Of a DNA stretch of 45,402 bases, positions 1-7,558 are shown piece after piece. The translations under genes were made by a program, and so were the position numbers. The notes beneath the pieces are model-generated. The model did not search any database and was not told the DNA's origin. It saw only the letters and a program-made list of their open reading frames with translations. The number at the start of each line of letters is the position of its first letter. Positions within the stretch are counted from its first letter, which is position 1. Source of the DNA: Candidatus Omnitrophota bacterium (GTDB taxonomy: Bacteria > Omnitrophota > Gorgyraeia > JABMRG01). The stretch is from positions 1 to 45,402 of the forward strand of contig JABMQS010000118.1 in the NCBI GenBank assembly GCA_013202525.1, read 5' to 3'.

Positions 1-264
1 TGCCACATAATCTGGAGTCTGTCGGGGTTCACCCCGTAAAGACTCCTTTCAGTGCCACATAATCTGGAGTCTGTCGGGGTTCACCCCGTAAAGACTCCTT
101 TCAGTACCACATTTTGCCACGCCCCCAAACTCCGTATAATCTGGAGTCTGTCGGGGTTCACCCCGTAAAGACTCCTTTCAGTGTTCTATATTGTGGAGTC
201 TGTCGGGGTTTACCCCGTAAAGACTCCTTTCAGTGTTCTATATTGTGGAGTCTGTCGGGGTTCA
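1..264. repeat. Tandem array of 52-bp hairpin repeats (four full copies and one partial)
   Basis: The same 33-bp hairpin motif occurs at 14-46, 66-98, 143-175 and 195-227, with a left half-copy at 247-264. Spacings are 52, 77, 52 and 52 bp; the third unit carries about 25 extra bases. Each copy has outer arms GGAGTCT/AGACTCC, a small internal loop, inner arms CGGGG/CCCCG and a four-base loop (TTCA, or TTTA in copy four). The flank changes from a tgccacataatc type to a tgttctatattgt type between copies three and four, while the hairpin is kept. The last partial copy ends inside the stop codon of kdsB. No U-run follows the hairpins on either strand, so they do not look like simple terminators. 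The array may continue beyond the left end of the window. Confidence 0.9.
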
Positions 265-1014
265 TAGCTCCTGTATTGTCCTCTCTACTATGCCCAGTTT
301 TCTCTTTACCCTCTCCAGGTCGCCGACGGTATCGACACCGATCGTATCATACTTTGTGTCTACCATCTTTATCTTATATCCGTTCTCAAGCGCCCTCAGC
401 TGCTCCAGCTTCTCGCGCTTCTCAAGGGACGAAACAGGGATCTTGGTAAAGCTGAATAGAAAATCCTTTGTATAGGCGTACAGGCCGATATGCTTATAAT
501 AGGTAGCGGCCATGGCATATGCATCTCTTGTAAAAGGAATGGGAGAGCGCGAAAAGTATAGCGCGAAACTATTCTTATCCACCACGACCTTTACGACATT
601 GGGGTCTTTGACCGCTTCAGGGTCTGTGATCTTCTTCATAAGGCTTGCCATGACAATCTCTTCATCCTCTGATAAAGCGCTTACCAGGGTATCTATCATA
701 GATGGTCGAAGCAAAGGTTCATCCGCCTGAATATTTACGACAATATCGACATCCAGGGGATTTACGATCTCCTTTAAGCGGTCGGTGCCGGAAGGATGCG
801 CCTTGGCAGTAAATACCACCTTGCCGCCAAATGCCTCAACAGCCTTTATTATACGGTCGTCATCCGCCGCTATGATCAGATCGTCCAGGAGGCGTGCCCT
901 CTTTGCGCGCTCCCAGACATGCTGTATCATGGGTTTTCCGCCTATATCTGCAAGTACCTTGCCCATAAACCTGCTTGCCTCATATCTCGCCGGTATAACT
1001 CCTACGCTGGTCAT
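262..1014 (-). CDS. kdsB: 3-deoxy-manno-octulosonate cytidylyltransferase (CMP-Kdo synthetase)
   Basis: This cytosolic enzyme activates Kdo with CTP to CMP-Kdo, the donor used by the Kdo transferase encoded further upstream in this window. The 250-residue length matches the family (about 250). The N-terminus has the nucleotide-binding signature IPARYEASRFMGK (residues 7-19) followed by GKPMIQHV; VNIQADEPLL near residues 94-103 is the metal/nucleotide motif; YFSRSPIPF (about 153-161), KHIGLYAYTKDFL and LEQLRALENGYKI are further family blocks, and GVDTVGDLERV closes the protein. The ATG at 1014 is preceded by an AAGGAG-type ribosome binding site about 12 bases upstream. It follows the heptose kinase by 33 bases, so the two are probably co-transcribed. 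The TGA stop lies within the last partial unit of the hairpin array at the left end. Confidence 0.96.
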   Translation of the reverse strand: MTSVGVIPARYEASRFMGKVLADIGGKPMIQHVWERAKRARLLDDLIIAADDDRIIKAVEAFGGKVVFTAKAHPSGTDRLKEIVNPLDVDIVVNIQADEPLLRPSMIDTLVSALSEDEEIVMASLMKKITDPEAVKDPNVVKVVVDKNSFALYFSRSPIPFTRDAYAMAATYYKHIGLYAYTKDFLFSFTKIPVSSLEKREKLEQLRALENGYKIKMVDTKYDTIGVDTVGDLERVKRKLGIVERTIQEL

Positions 1015-1047
1015 ATTCTTATAATAACTCCTTCCCGGGTATAATCG

Positions 1048-2091
1048 TTATGCAAAGATCGAATCGGATGGATAAGAACTCTTCTTCGGCTTTGTGCCGT
1101 ATCGCTGGACCTGACCAAGATGCGCCTTAAGCTCCTTCTGTGTGCATGAGGCAATACCGAGTTTGCCGACGACCACGCCTGCGGCGACATTGGATATATG
1201 GGCCGCCTCTATGAGGCCTGCGCCGGACGCCTTGGCCAAAGCAAAAACACCTATAACAGTGTCGCCGGCTCCTGAAACATCGTAGACCTGCTGGGCAACA
1301 GTCGGTATATGCATAAAGCCGCCCTTCTTCTGGAATAAGGCCATGCCGTCTTCACCGAGGGTTATCAACACTGCCTCGGAACTCCACTTCTGAAGCAGTC
1401 TCTTGCCGACCTTCTTTAATGAGGCCACATCCCTTATCTTGATACCGGCTGCCTCTTCTGCCTCATTACGGTTGGGCGTAATAGCTGTAATGCCTCTGTA
1501 GAGATCAACATGCTCTTCCTTGGGGTCTATCATTATAATCTTCTTATGCGCCTTAGAAAATTTTACCAACTCCTTTATAAGGCGGGGCACCATCAGCCCC
1601 TTTCCATAATCTTCTAAGATCACCGCATCTACCTCCGGGATTTTTTTCTTTGCAAAGGATATGATCTTATTCAGCACCCCTTTACCTACAGGGCCGCTCG
1701 ACTCTTTGTCAACACGCACCACCTGCTGGTGGTGGGCTATGATACGCATCTTGTCCGTAGTGGGACGGCTGCTATCTATAACTATACCTTCATTGTCAAT
1801 ACCGTTCTTTGCCAGCTCTGCCGCCAGGATCCTGCCTGCCTCGTCATCACCGACCGTGCCGGCCATATAGACCTCTGCGCCGAGGACGCGTATACTGTTG
1901 GCAACGTTCGAAGCGCCTCCAGGCATAAAGGACTCTGACCTGGACCATACCACCGGAACTGGGGCCTCGGGTGATATGCGCGAAACCGTGCCCCATATGA
2001 ACTTATCGAGCATAATATCGCCAAGCACCAGTATCCTGGAGTCCTTAAAGCGTGATATTATCTTGTGGAATCGGCTAAGGCTCTTCTTCAT
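1048..2091 (-). CDS. rfaE1: D-glycero-beta-D-manno-heptose-7-phosphate kinase (monofunctional)
   Basis: A PfkB-family sugar kinase of 347 residues that phosphorylates heptose 7-phosphate to the 1,7-bisphosphate on the way to ADP-heptose for the LPS core. Visible motifs are LVLGDIMLDKFIWGTVSRISPEAP near the N-terminus, typical of the HldE/RfaE kinase, the PfkB signature GGASN at about 58-62, and DVSGAGDT around 271-278 with the catalytic Asp at about 277. E. coli HldE carries a second cytidylyltransferase-like domain; here the protein ends after the kinase, so the adenylyltransferase must be encoded elsewhere. The reading frame is open further upstream, but the ATG at 2091 is chosen because AGAGAGG lies directly before it and the protein then begins MKKSLSRFHKII. 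The promoter at 2142-2171 gives a leader of about 40 bases. Confidence 0.93.
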   Translation of the reverse strand: MKKSLSRFHKIISRFKDSRILVLGDIMLDKFIWGTVSRISPEAPVPVVWSRSESFMPGGASNVANSIRVLGAEVYMAGTVGDDEAGRILAAELAKNGIDNEGIVIDSSRPTTDKMRIIAHHQQVVRVDKESSGPVGKGVLNKIISFAKKKIPEVDAVILEDYGKGLMVPRLIKELVKFSKAHKKIIMIDPKEEHVDLYRGITAITPNRNEAEEAAGIKIRDVASLKKVGKRLLQKWSSEAVLITLGEDGMALFQKKGGFMHIPTVAQQVYDVSGAGDTVIGVFALAKASGAGLIEAAHISNVAAGVVVGKLGIASCTQKELKAHLGQVQRYGTKPKKSSYPSDSIFA

Positions 2092-2141
2092 TGTGGCCTC
2101 TCTTTGTTGCGCGGATCCTTGTGACACTCCCAAGAATAAAT

Positions 2142-2171
2142 ATTATAGCAAGTATATATGTAATATGTCAA
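2142..2171 (-). promoter_or_regulatory. Sigma-70-type promoter for the rfaE1-kdsB pair
   Basis: Read on the minus strand, TTGACA (2171-2166) and TATAAT (2147-2142) are separated by 18 bases. Both hexamers are perfect consensus. Transcription would start near 2135, giving a leader of about 44 bases before the ATG at 2091. The promoter separates this two-gene unit from the glycosyltransferase cluster upstream. Confidence 0.8.
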
Positions 2172-2220
2172 TAGAATAGATACGTGCTCTCTTGCCCGCG
2201 CCACTTATGATAGCTTGCTT

Positions 2221-2424
2221 ATGCCATTGTTTCGTAGCGCTATGAGGCAATTTGAATGGTGCTGTGTCAATCTTCGCAGGAGCACAAAATTTCCCCAGCG
2301 AGGAAATTTTGCTCCGTTTCATTCTTCGCTCTCACCGAGTGTTTGCACGGGTGAACCATGCCCGCTCAGAATGAAAAGGTCCTGCTCCGATTGCCACACG
2401 CCATTCATCGTTCCGCAATGGCAT
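2221..2424. repeat. 204-bp imperfect inverted-repeat element in the gap before rfaE1
   Basis: This fills most of the 398-bp gap between rfaE1 and the last GT9 gene. The ends are complementary: ATGCCATTG at 2221-2229 and CAATGGCAT at 2416-2424. A second nested pair follows: GAATGG...GTGTCAATC on the left against GATTGCCACACGCCATTC on the right (about 2388-2406). Inside the left half a strong hairpin has arms AAAATTTCC (2286-2294) and GGAAATTTT (2302-2310), extended by GGAGC/GCTCC. I see no credible coding region. It resembles a MITE-like or structured non-coding element. The remaining bases of the gap (2172-2220 and 2425-2489) show nothing I can name. Confidence 0.7.
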
Positions 2425-2489
2425 AACCACATGGATCTATTTTAGTTATAACGCATGCCACAACTCCGCCCGAAACGTCGCAGTAAATA

Positions 2490-3530
2490 TTACAATATAC
2501 CCAAGGAGCGAATGGCGGTAAGGGCGTCATCTATGCTTATGGCCTTGAGGCAGTCGAATTCACGCCTGCATTCATGCGCAAGGCAGATTCCGGCGCATCC
2601 TACGTCTTTATGCAGTACTATATCCTTGGGTCCAAGCGGACCCCATCTCAGGGGGCTTAAACCCGGCTGCCTCCTGCCGAATATTGACACAACAGGCGTT
2701 CCCACAGCAACCGCAACATGGACAGGCCCGCTGTCATTGGATATGAGAAGAACCGATCTCTTGAGCAGGGCTGCCAGCTGTGATATATCCAGTTTACCCG
2801 ACAAAAATAGCGCCTCTTTCAACATAAACTTCCTTACGATATCAGCACAGAAGGTTCCCCTTTTATCGCTGCCACCGACCACCACAACCTTTGCACCATA
2901 GTTCTCTATCAGTTTATCTGCCAATTTTGCAAAGCGTTCTGAGGGCCATATCTTCGAAGGACAGCTTGCGCCTGGATGTATGGCCACTACCCTATCGTCC
3001 GGATTGATCCCCGAGCCTACCAGAAGATCATCCACGTGCTTTCGGGCCTCATCGCTTACGGGCACATAGAGCGATTTGTCCTTGGCCTCGATATCCAGGG
3101 ATTTTAGCATATCGAGGTTATAATCGAGTTCGTGCTTTATGCCTTCATGTTTGGTACTTCTTATACGGTCTGTAAGCAAAAATGGCAGTCTTCCGTCATA
3201 GCCTATCCTGCGGGGAATGCCGGCAAGATAAGAGATTATGTGCGCCCTGTTTGTAGGGTGGAATATGACTGCTGTGTCAAAGCCCTTCTTCCTTAGCTCC
3301 GTGGCAAAACGAATGGTCGCGGCTATGGAACGGTGTTTGCCATACTTATCATATACGATGACCTCGTCAAGATAAGGGTTGCCCTTGACCGCGAGCTCGG
3401 CATAGGGCCTGACCATCATCGCGATATAAGCATCCGGATAGGCATCGCGTATAGCCTTTATCGCCGGGGTAGTAAGCACCACATCCCCCAGCCTATCCGT
3501 CCTTATTAATAGTACTCTTTTGGATTCCAT
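2490..3530 (-). CDS. Heptosyltransferase-family (GT9) glycosyltransferase
   Basis: A 346-residue GT9 protein of the WaaC/WaaF type, expected to transfer heptose or a related sugar from a nucleotide donor to the LPS core at the cytoplasmic face of the inner membrane. The start LLIRTDRLGDVVLTTPAIKAIR (about 7-28) is the family N-terminal signature. VAIHPGASCPSKIWP (about 183-197) and ISNDSGPVHVAVAVGTPVVSIFG (about 264-286) are the donor-binding part of the second Rossmann domain. Near the C-terminus four cysteines follow the pattern C-x3-C-x4-C-x5-C, then LKAISIDDAL. It is the last of three adjacent GT9 genes, starting two bases after the preceding one ends. Which sugar and acceptor it uses cannot be told from sequence. 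Confidence 0.9.
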   Translation of the reverse strand: MESKRVLLIRTDRLGDVVLTTPAIKAIRDAYPDAYIAMMVRPYAELAVKGNPYLDEVIVYDKYGKHRSIAATIRFATELRKKGFDTAVIFHPTNRAHIISYLAGIPRRIGYDGRLPFLLTDRIRSTKHEGIKHELDYNLDMLKSLDIEAKDKSLYVPVSDEARKHVDDLLVGSGINPDDRVVAIHPGASCPSKIWPSERFAKLADKLIENYGAKVVVVGGSDKRGTFCADIVRKFMLKEALFLSGKLDISQLAALLKRSVLLISNDSGPVHVAVAVGTPVVSIFGRRQPGLSPLRWGPLGPKDIVLHKDVGCAGICLAHECRREFDCLKAISIDDALTAIRSLGIL

Positions 3531-3532
3531 GG

Positions 3533-4513
3533 TTAACGGGTTCCCAGTATATTATCGATCGCCCACATCACATCATCAGGAGGAATCTGTTGTATGCATT
3601 CAATACCGAATCTGCATAATGCCTTCTCGCACGGAGAACAGCTCCTCTCTATCCTGGCTACCTTGCTTTTGTGGGAGAGGGGGCCGTACTTCTTGTAGTC
3701 AGTCGGACCGAATATCGCCACTGTAGGCACACCTACCGCGCTTCCGATATGAAGCGGGGCAGAATCATTGGTCACGAGCAGACTGCATTGCGACAGAAGG
3801 TATGCAAGCTCCCGCAGGTTCGTGCGGCCGGTCAGATCGTAGACATCCTTTAAGCCGGCCTCTGCGATCTTTTTGTTTATGGCCTTATCATTCCCTTCGC
3901 CTACCAAGACGATCTTAAGGCCTCTCTCCTTATTTAACCTCTCGCATATATCTATGAATCCTGCTACGGGCCAGCGCTTTATATGGCTCTTGGCGCCTGC
4001 GGCTATTGCTACCATTTTGTCGGCAGTCGATATGTCCAGTTCATCCAGCATAGAGCGGACCCTCGACTTATCATTCGCTGTAACGAGAATCGAAAATGGC
4101 GCGTCTCTAACATCTATACCAATAACAGAAAGCCTGCTGAGATGCTTGTCTATTTTGTGCGGGCGCAGGGTCTTGGTCCTTAAAAACAAAGGGCTGTTAT
4201 ACCTGGCTCCGGTTAAAAGGGGAAACAGACTGTTGCGCAGATCGACAACAAGGTCAAAACCCTTCTTTCGCATCTCAAGACCGAGCTTCAGCTTTTCAGA
4301 AAGGGAGGTATGTTTGTTATATGTGATTATATCAGAGACCTCCGGGTCTATCTCAAACAGCTCCTTTGTGTTTTTGCCTGTCATGACCGTGATATCAGCT
4401 TCGGGAAACTCCCTCTTCAGCACCCTAAGGACAGGCAGTGTCAAGACAACATCGCCTATGTTGCTCAATGTTATCATAAGGATCTTCTTTACCGCGTGCT
4501 TGTATATCTTCAT
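3533..4513 (-). CDS. Heptosyltransferase-family (GT9) glycosyltransferase
   Basis: A 326-residue GT9 paralogue. It begins with ILMITLSNIGDVVLTLPVLRVL (about 11-32) and has VAIAAGAKSHIKRWP (about 189-203) and VTNDSAPLHIGSAVGVPTVAIFGPTD in the C-terminal donor-binding domain. The C-terminal cysteine cluster is C-x2-C-x4-C-x5-C followed by IQQIPPDDV. The start codon overlaps the stop of the upstream GT9 gene as ATGA at 4513-4510, so translation is probably coupled. The three tandem GT9 genes differ considerably in their N-terminal acceptor domains, which suggests sequential additions rather than redundancy; this is inference. Confidence 0.9.
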   Translation of the reverse strand: MKIYKHAVKKILMITLSNIGDVVLTLPVLRVLKREFPEADITVMTGKNTKELFEIDPEVSDIITYNKHTSLSEKLKLGLEMRKKGFDLVVDLRNSLFPLLTGARYNSPLFLRTKTLRPHKIDKHLSRLSVIGIDVRDAPFSILVTANDKSRVRSMLDELDISTADKMVAIAAGAKSHIKRWPVAGFIDICERLNKERGLKIVLVGEGNDKAINKKIAEAGLKDVYDLTGRTNLRELAYLLSQCSLLVTNDSAPLHIGSAVGVPTVAIFGPTDYKKYGPLSHKSKVARIERSCSPCEKALCRFGIECIQQIPPDDVMWAIDNILGTR

Positions 4514-5544
4514 TTTGACTTGATCAGCCTTTCAGCAGCGGCGAGGACATCGTCGACAGATATGGCCTTCATGCAGCGGTAGTCCTCACAGTTCATGTCA
4601 TAGCAGGGTATATCACACTCATCCCACTCATGCAGAACGATATACTCGGAGGTGCCATATGGGCCTGTAATCGCCGGTAAGGTCGGACCAAACAAAGTGA
4701 CAACAGGCGTCTTTTGGCTGACGGCTATATGCATGGGGCCTGAATCATTGGCTATTACAAGAGCGGCCTTTCGCATTATAGCTGCCAGCTCCTTCAGGTT
4801 GGTCTTTGCGCATATGCTTATCGCCGAATTGTTGCTTTCACCGACGATATCCCAGCCCAGCTGTTCATCCTTCCGGGCCCCGGTAATAAGTATCTTTTTA
4901 CCGTATCTGGACTTAAGGCCTTCGCAAAGACGGGCAAAGTTTTCCTTTAGCCATCTCTTTGGAGGCCAATTTCCGCCCGGATTTATAATAAAGAACTCCT
5001 CATCCCCGGCAATGCCGTTTGCCTCAAGTATCTCATCGGCACTGGCAATAGATTCATCCGGCACAAAGAACTCATAATCCTTATTCTCTGTATCGATACC
5101 CGCAGGCCTTACGATATTCAGGAAATACTCCACCCTGTGCGGCTGTGCCTTAGGCATATCCACGGGATCTGAAAGCAGCCACGAGCGTTTCTTTGTATAA
5201 TATCCTATGCGCCTGGGTATGCCTGCAAGGGCACACATCAGCATCCTGCTCATCGAGCGGTGAAATGATATCACCGTATCAAAACCCTTACTTCTAAGCG
5301 CTAAGATAAGTGAGATCTTTCCAATTATTCCGCGGTGGGCTCCGTCCTCTTCAAAAGGTATTATCTCGTTTATATGCGGGTTTCCCTCGAGCATCTCTGC
5401 GCAGCGCCCTACCACGAGGGCGGCTATGAAGCTGTCGGGATTATGCTGCCTTATCGCCCTTATGGCAGGCGTGGTAAAGAGCACATCGCCCACCCAGTTA
5501 ACCTCGATTATAAGTATCCTCTTCATAGGCTCAGTCATCGTCAC
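4510..5544 (-). CDS. Heptosyltransferase-family (GT9) glycosyltransferase, WaaF-like
   Basis: A GT9 protein of 344 residues if it starts at the GTG at 5544. ILIIEVNWVGDVLFTTPAIRAIR near the start is closer to WaaF (heptosyltransferase II) than the two downstream paralogues are, and INPGGNWPPKRW plus IANDSGPMHIAVSQKTPVVTLFGPT mark the donor site. The cysteine cluster is C-x3-C-x4-C-x4-C, then MKAISVDDVLAAAERL. Start choice: AAAGGA lies about five bases before GTG 5544 and eleven before ATG 5538, while ATG 5526 is too far from it, so one of the first two is used and the gene overlaps the 3' end of the deacetylase by up to 14 bases. It is translationally coupled to the next GT9. Confidence 0.9.
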   Translation of the reverse strand: MTMTEPMKRILIIEVNWVGDVLFTTPAIRAIRQHNPDSFIAALVVGRCAEMLEGNPHINEIIPFEEDGAHRGIIGKISLILALRSKGFDTVISFHRSMSRMLMCALAGIPRRIGYYTKKRSWLLSDPVDMPKAQPHRVEYFLNIVRPAGIDTENKDYEFFVPDESIASADEILEANGIAGDEEFFIINPGGNWPPKRWLKENFARLCEGLKSRYGKKILITGARKDEQLGWDIVGESNNSAISICAKTNLKELAAIMRKAALVIANDSGPMHIAVSQKTPVVTLFGPTLPAITGPYGTSEYIVLHEWDECDIPCYDMNCEDYRCMKAISVDDVLAAAERLIKSK

Positions 5545-6328
5545 GGTGTTCCTTTATCCAGGTATAGAAGCCGCTCGTCTCTATCCAGAAGACAAAGAGA
5601 TTATCCGATGTCCTTGATATGCGCAGACGTTTAAGCGCGTATATATCGTTGTCAGGGTAGCTCTTTCCGGGATTGGTGGCACAGGCGCCTTTGTAGCCGG
5701 CGTCTATCACCATCTGCCTTATCTTTTCGTTAAAGCCTCCGGAACAGTAGGCAAAGAACTCACCCGCCCCCGGCAGCCTCGAGCTGAGTATACGCCGTGA
5801 CTTAAAGATCTCATCCTTAAGACGCCTGTCATCTTTTATGTCAGGCAGGTAGACCTCAGAAAGGGTATGGCTTCCTATATCAATACCGGATTCTGACATC
5901 TCCTTTAGCTGTCCCCAGGTAAGATACCCCTGCCTGCCTATCTTATCAACAGGCATAAATATGGATGCGGGTATATTGTATCTCTTTAATACGGGGTATG
6001 CGTCTGTATAATTGTTCCTATATCCGTCATCAAATGTGACGCAGGCGGTCTTTCGGGGTATGCGTCCTTTGGATATCATATCTACGAGCTGGCCCAAAGA
6101 GACAATATTATAGTTTCGTTTCCTTAAAAATCTCATCTGCCTTTCAAAACTTTCAGGCGATACGCTGAGTTTTGACTCCTGGGAATGCTTATCTATCTTA
6201 TGATACATAAGCACAGGCACTACATATATAGACTTTAAAAAGAGTGAGAGTGCGACTATTGTTACCAGAATGACTATTGATAAGACTATAAAGAATTTTA
6301 CCCCTGCGCCATTAGACCTTTGTCTCAT
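5531..6328 (-). CDS. Membrane-anchored polysaccharide deacetylase-like protein (CE4/NodB fold), altered metal site
   Basis: A 265-residue protein with one N-terminal membrane segment (about 11-31) and a NodB-type domain facing the periplasm. The first catalytic motif TFDDGY is intact at 98-103 (Asp100, Asp101). The second motif, normally S-H-T-x-x-H, reads GSHTLSEVYL: His154 is present, but Glu158 stands where the second zinc histidine is expected. The third motif, usually of the FAYPYG type, reads FFAYCSGGF (191-199). The family removes N- or O-acetyl groups from glycans, and the surrounding glycosyltransferases make an LPS or envelope polysaccharide the likely substrate. Because of the substitutions it may use a different metal set or may have lost activity. 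The start overlaps the 3' end of the upstream GT4 gene by 17 bases. Confidence 0.85.
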   Translation of the reverse strand: MRQRSNGAGVKFFIVLSIVILVTIVALSLFLKSIYVVPVLMYHKIDKHSQESKLSVSPESFERQMRFLRKRNYNIVSLGQLVDMISKGRIPRKTACVTFDDGYRNNYTDAYPVLKRYNIPASIFMPVDKIGRQGYLTWGQLKEMSESGIDIGSHTLSEVYLPDIKDDRRLKDEIFKSRRILSSRLPGAGEFFAYCSGGFNEKIRQMVIDAGYKGACATNPGKSYPDNDIYALKRLRISRTSDNLFVFWIETSGFYTWIKEHRDDD

Positions 6329-7427
6329 TTACGCCCTCCGCGTACAGCTTCAGTACTTTATCTACCATAATCCCTAAGGCAAACTTCTCCCTGGCGATCT
6401 CCTTTGAGAGGCGCACCATCTCTTCTGCCATGGCTTTGTTATTCAGCACCTTCAATATCGCATCGGCAAGGGCATACTCATCCTTAGACGGGACTAGAAG
6501 CCCGTTCTTCTTATGTTTTATCAGTGTATATATGCCTCCCACATCAGACGCGACCACAGGTATGCCCGTGGCCATGGCCTCAAGTATAGAAAGTCCGAGG
6601 CCCTCCTGTATCGAGGGCATGCAGAAGAGATCCATCACGGAAAGCGGCATTGATACATCCTTGCACGCCTCATGAAAGATCACACTATCCTCTATCCCCA
6701 GGGTACGTGCAAGTTCCTTCAGCCCCTCTCTATAATGGGCCGGGCCGTCTCCGACTATCAACAACTGTATATCAGAAAATCTCGGAAGCAGCTTGGCAAG
6801 GGCGCCCAGCAGGTATCTGTGGCCTTTTACATCTGAAAGGCGCGATATTATACCTATTGTGGTGACATCCCTTAGGCCATACTCTCTTCTTATCAGGGAC
6901 TTCTCATGCTCAGAGTAGACCTTATCGAACTTATCTATATCTATGCCATTATAGATGATCCTTACCCTCTCCTTGGGAAACTTCAGATCATTGACCAGGT
7001 GCTCTCTTACCGCATCGCTTATTGCTATAACACGCTGGCCCCAACAAGGAAAGAGCCTTCTGAAGAGCCTGCGCTTAAAAAACCCATGGCAGGTACTGAC
7101 AAAGAAAGACCCTGTCTTCCTGCAAAGAAGAGCTGCTATGACCTGGGTTACCCTGGTCTGGGCATGTACGATCTGGATGCCTCTCTCCCTTATCAGCCTT
7201 GAAAGCTGAAGATAGACCTTCAGTGTATGCAGGCCTATATCAGCGCTTGTATCTATTGGAAGATAGACATGCTCTATCCCTGCCTTCTCAAGCCCCCTTA
7301 GCAGTTCACCGCCGCTTGAGGCGACAATAACATCCTCGCCTCTTTTCTTGAGGGCCTTCGCGAGCGTGGTCGTGTATATACCGATCCCACCCAGATTCAA
7401 ACGTGTCGTTAGTAATAGTATCTTCAT
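6312..7427 (-). CDS. Glycosyltransferase family 4 (GT-B retaining)
   Basis: A cytosolic or membrane-associated GT4 enzyme of 371 residues. ILLLTTRLNLGGIGIYTTTLAKAL (about 3-26) is the glycine-rich N-terminal loop, HAQTRVTQVIAALL and STCHGFF lie in the acceptor domain, IGIISRLSDVKGH (about 193-205) opens the donor domain, and EGLGLSILEAMATG with VVASDVGG (about 280-303) is the E-x7-E region that binds the nucleotide sugar. It most resembles the N-terminal half of the GT4-GT9 fusion encoded just upstream, so the two may be paralogues. It sits in a dense LPS glycosyltransferase run, overlapping the deacetylase gene downstream. The sugar transferred is not predictable. Confidence 0.92.
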   Translation of the reverse strand: MKILLLTTRLNLGGIGIYTTTLAKALKKRGEDVIVASSGGELLRGLEKAGIEHVYLPIDTSADIGLHTLKVYLQLSRLIRERGIQIVHAQTRVTQVIAALLCRKTGSFFVSTCHGFFKRRLFRRLFPCWGQRVIAISDAVREHLVNDLKFPKERVRIIYNGIDIDKFDKVYSEHEKSLIRREYGLRDVTTIGIISRLSDVKGHRYLLGALAKLLPRFSDIQLLIVGDGPAHYREGLKELARTLGIEDSVIFHEACKDVSMPLSVMDLFCMPSIQEGLGLSILEAMATGIPVVASDVGGIYTLIKHKKNGLLVPSKDEYALADAILKVLNNKAMAEEMVRLSKEIAREKFALGIMVDKVLKLYAEGVNETKV

Positions 7428-7442
7428 ATTAGTTTTGTTTTG

Positions 7443-7558
7443 GAGACGCTTACCAGTTTGTTCGGGAACCTGTCCTGAACTTGTTCGGGAAAGTGTCTTA
7501 GGGTACAGGTTCGTGCTTGGGTTGGTAAACGTCTCGTGCTTGGTTTGGTAAACGTCTC
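7443..7558. repeat. Composite inverted repeat covering the 3' end of the GT4-GT9 fusion gene
   Basis: The arm GAGACGCTTACCA (7443-7455) is matched in inverse orientation twice, by TGGTAAACGTCTC at 7523-7535 and 7546-7558. Inside are GAACCTGT (7466-7473) and ACAGGTTC (7505-7512), plus a direct repeat of TTGTTCGGGA. The right part is translated as the last roughly 20 residues of the fusion protein; the stop codon is at 7498-7500. Confidence 0.8.

Noticed and set aside
1..264. CRISPR array
   Set aside because: Repeats are 52 bp apart with mostly repeated, not unique, intervals, the conserved part is a long two-step hairpin, and no cas genes are present.
114..475. Plus-strand ORFs at the left end
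   Set aside because: They consist of translated hairpin repeats and the antisense of kdsB; composition is not protein-like.
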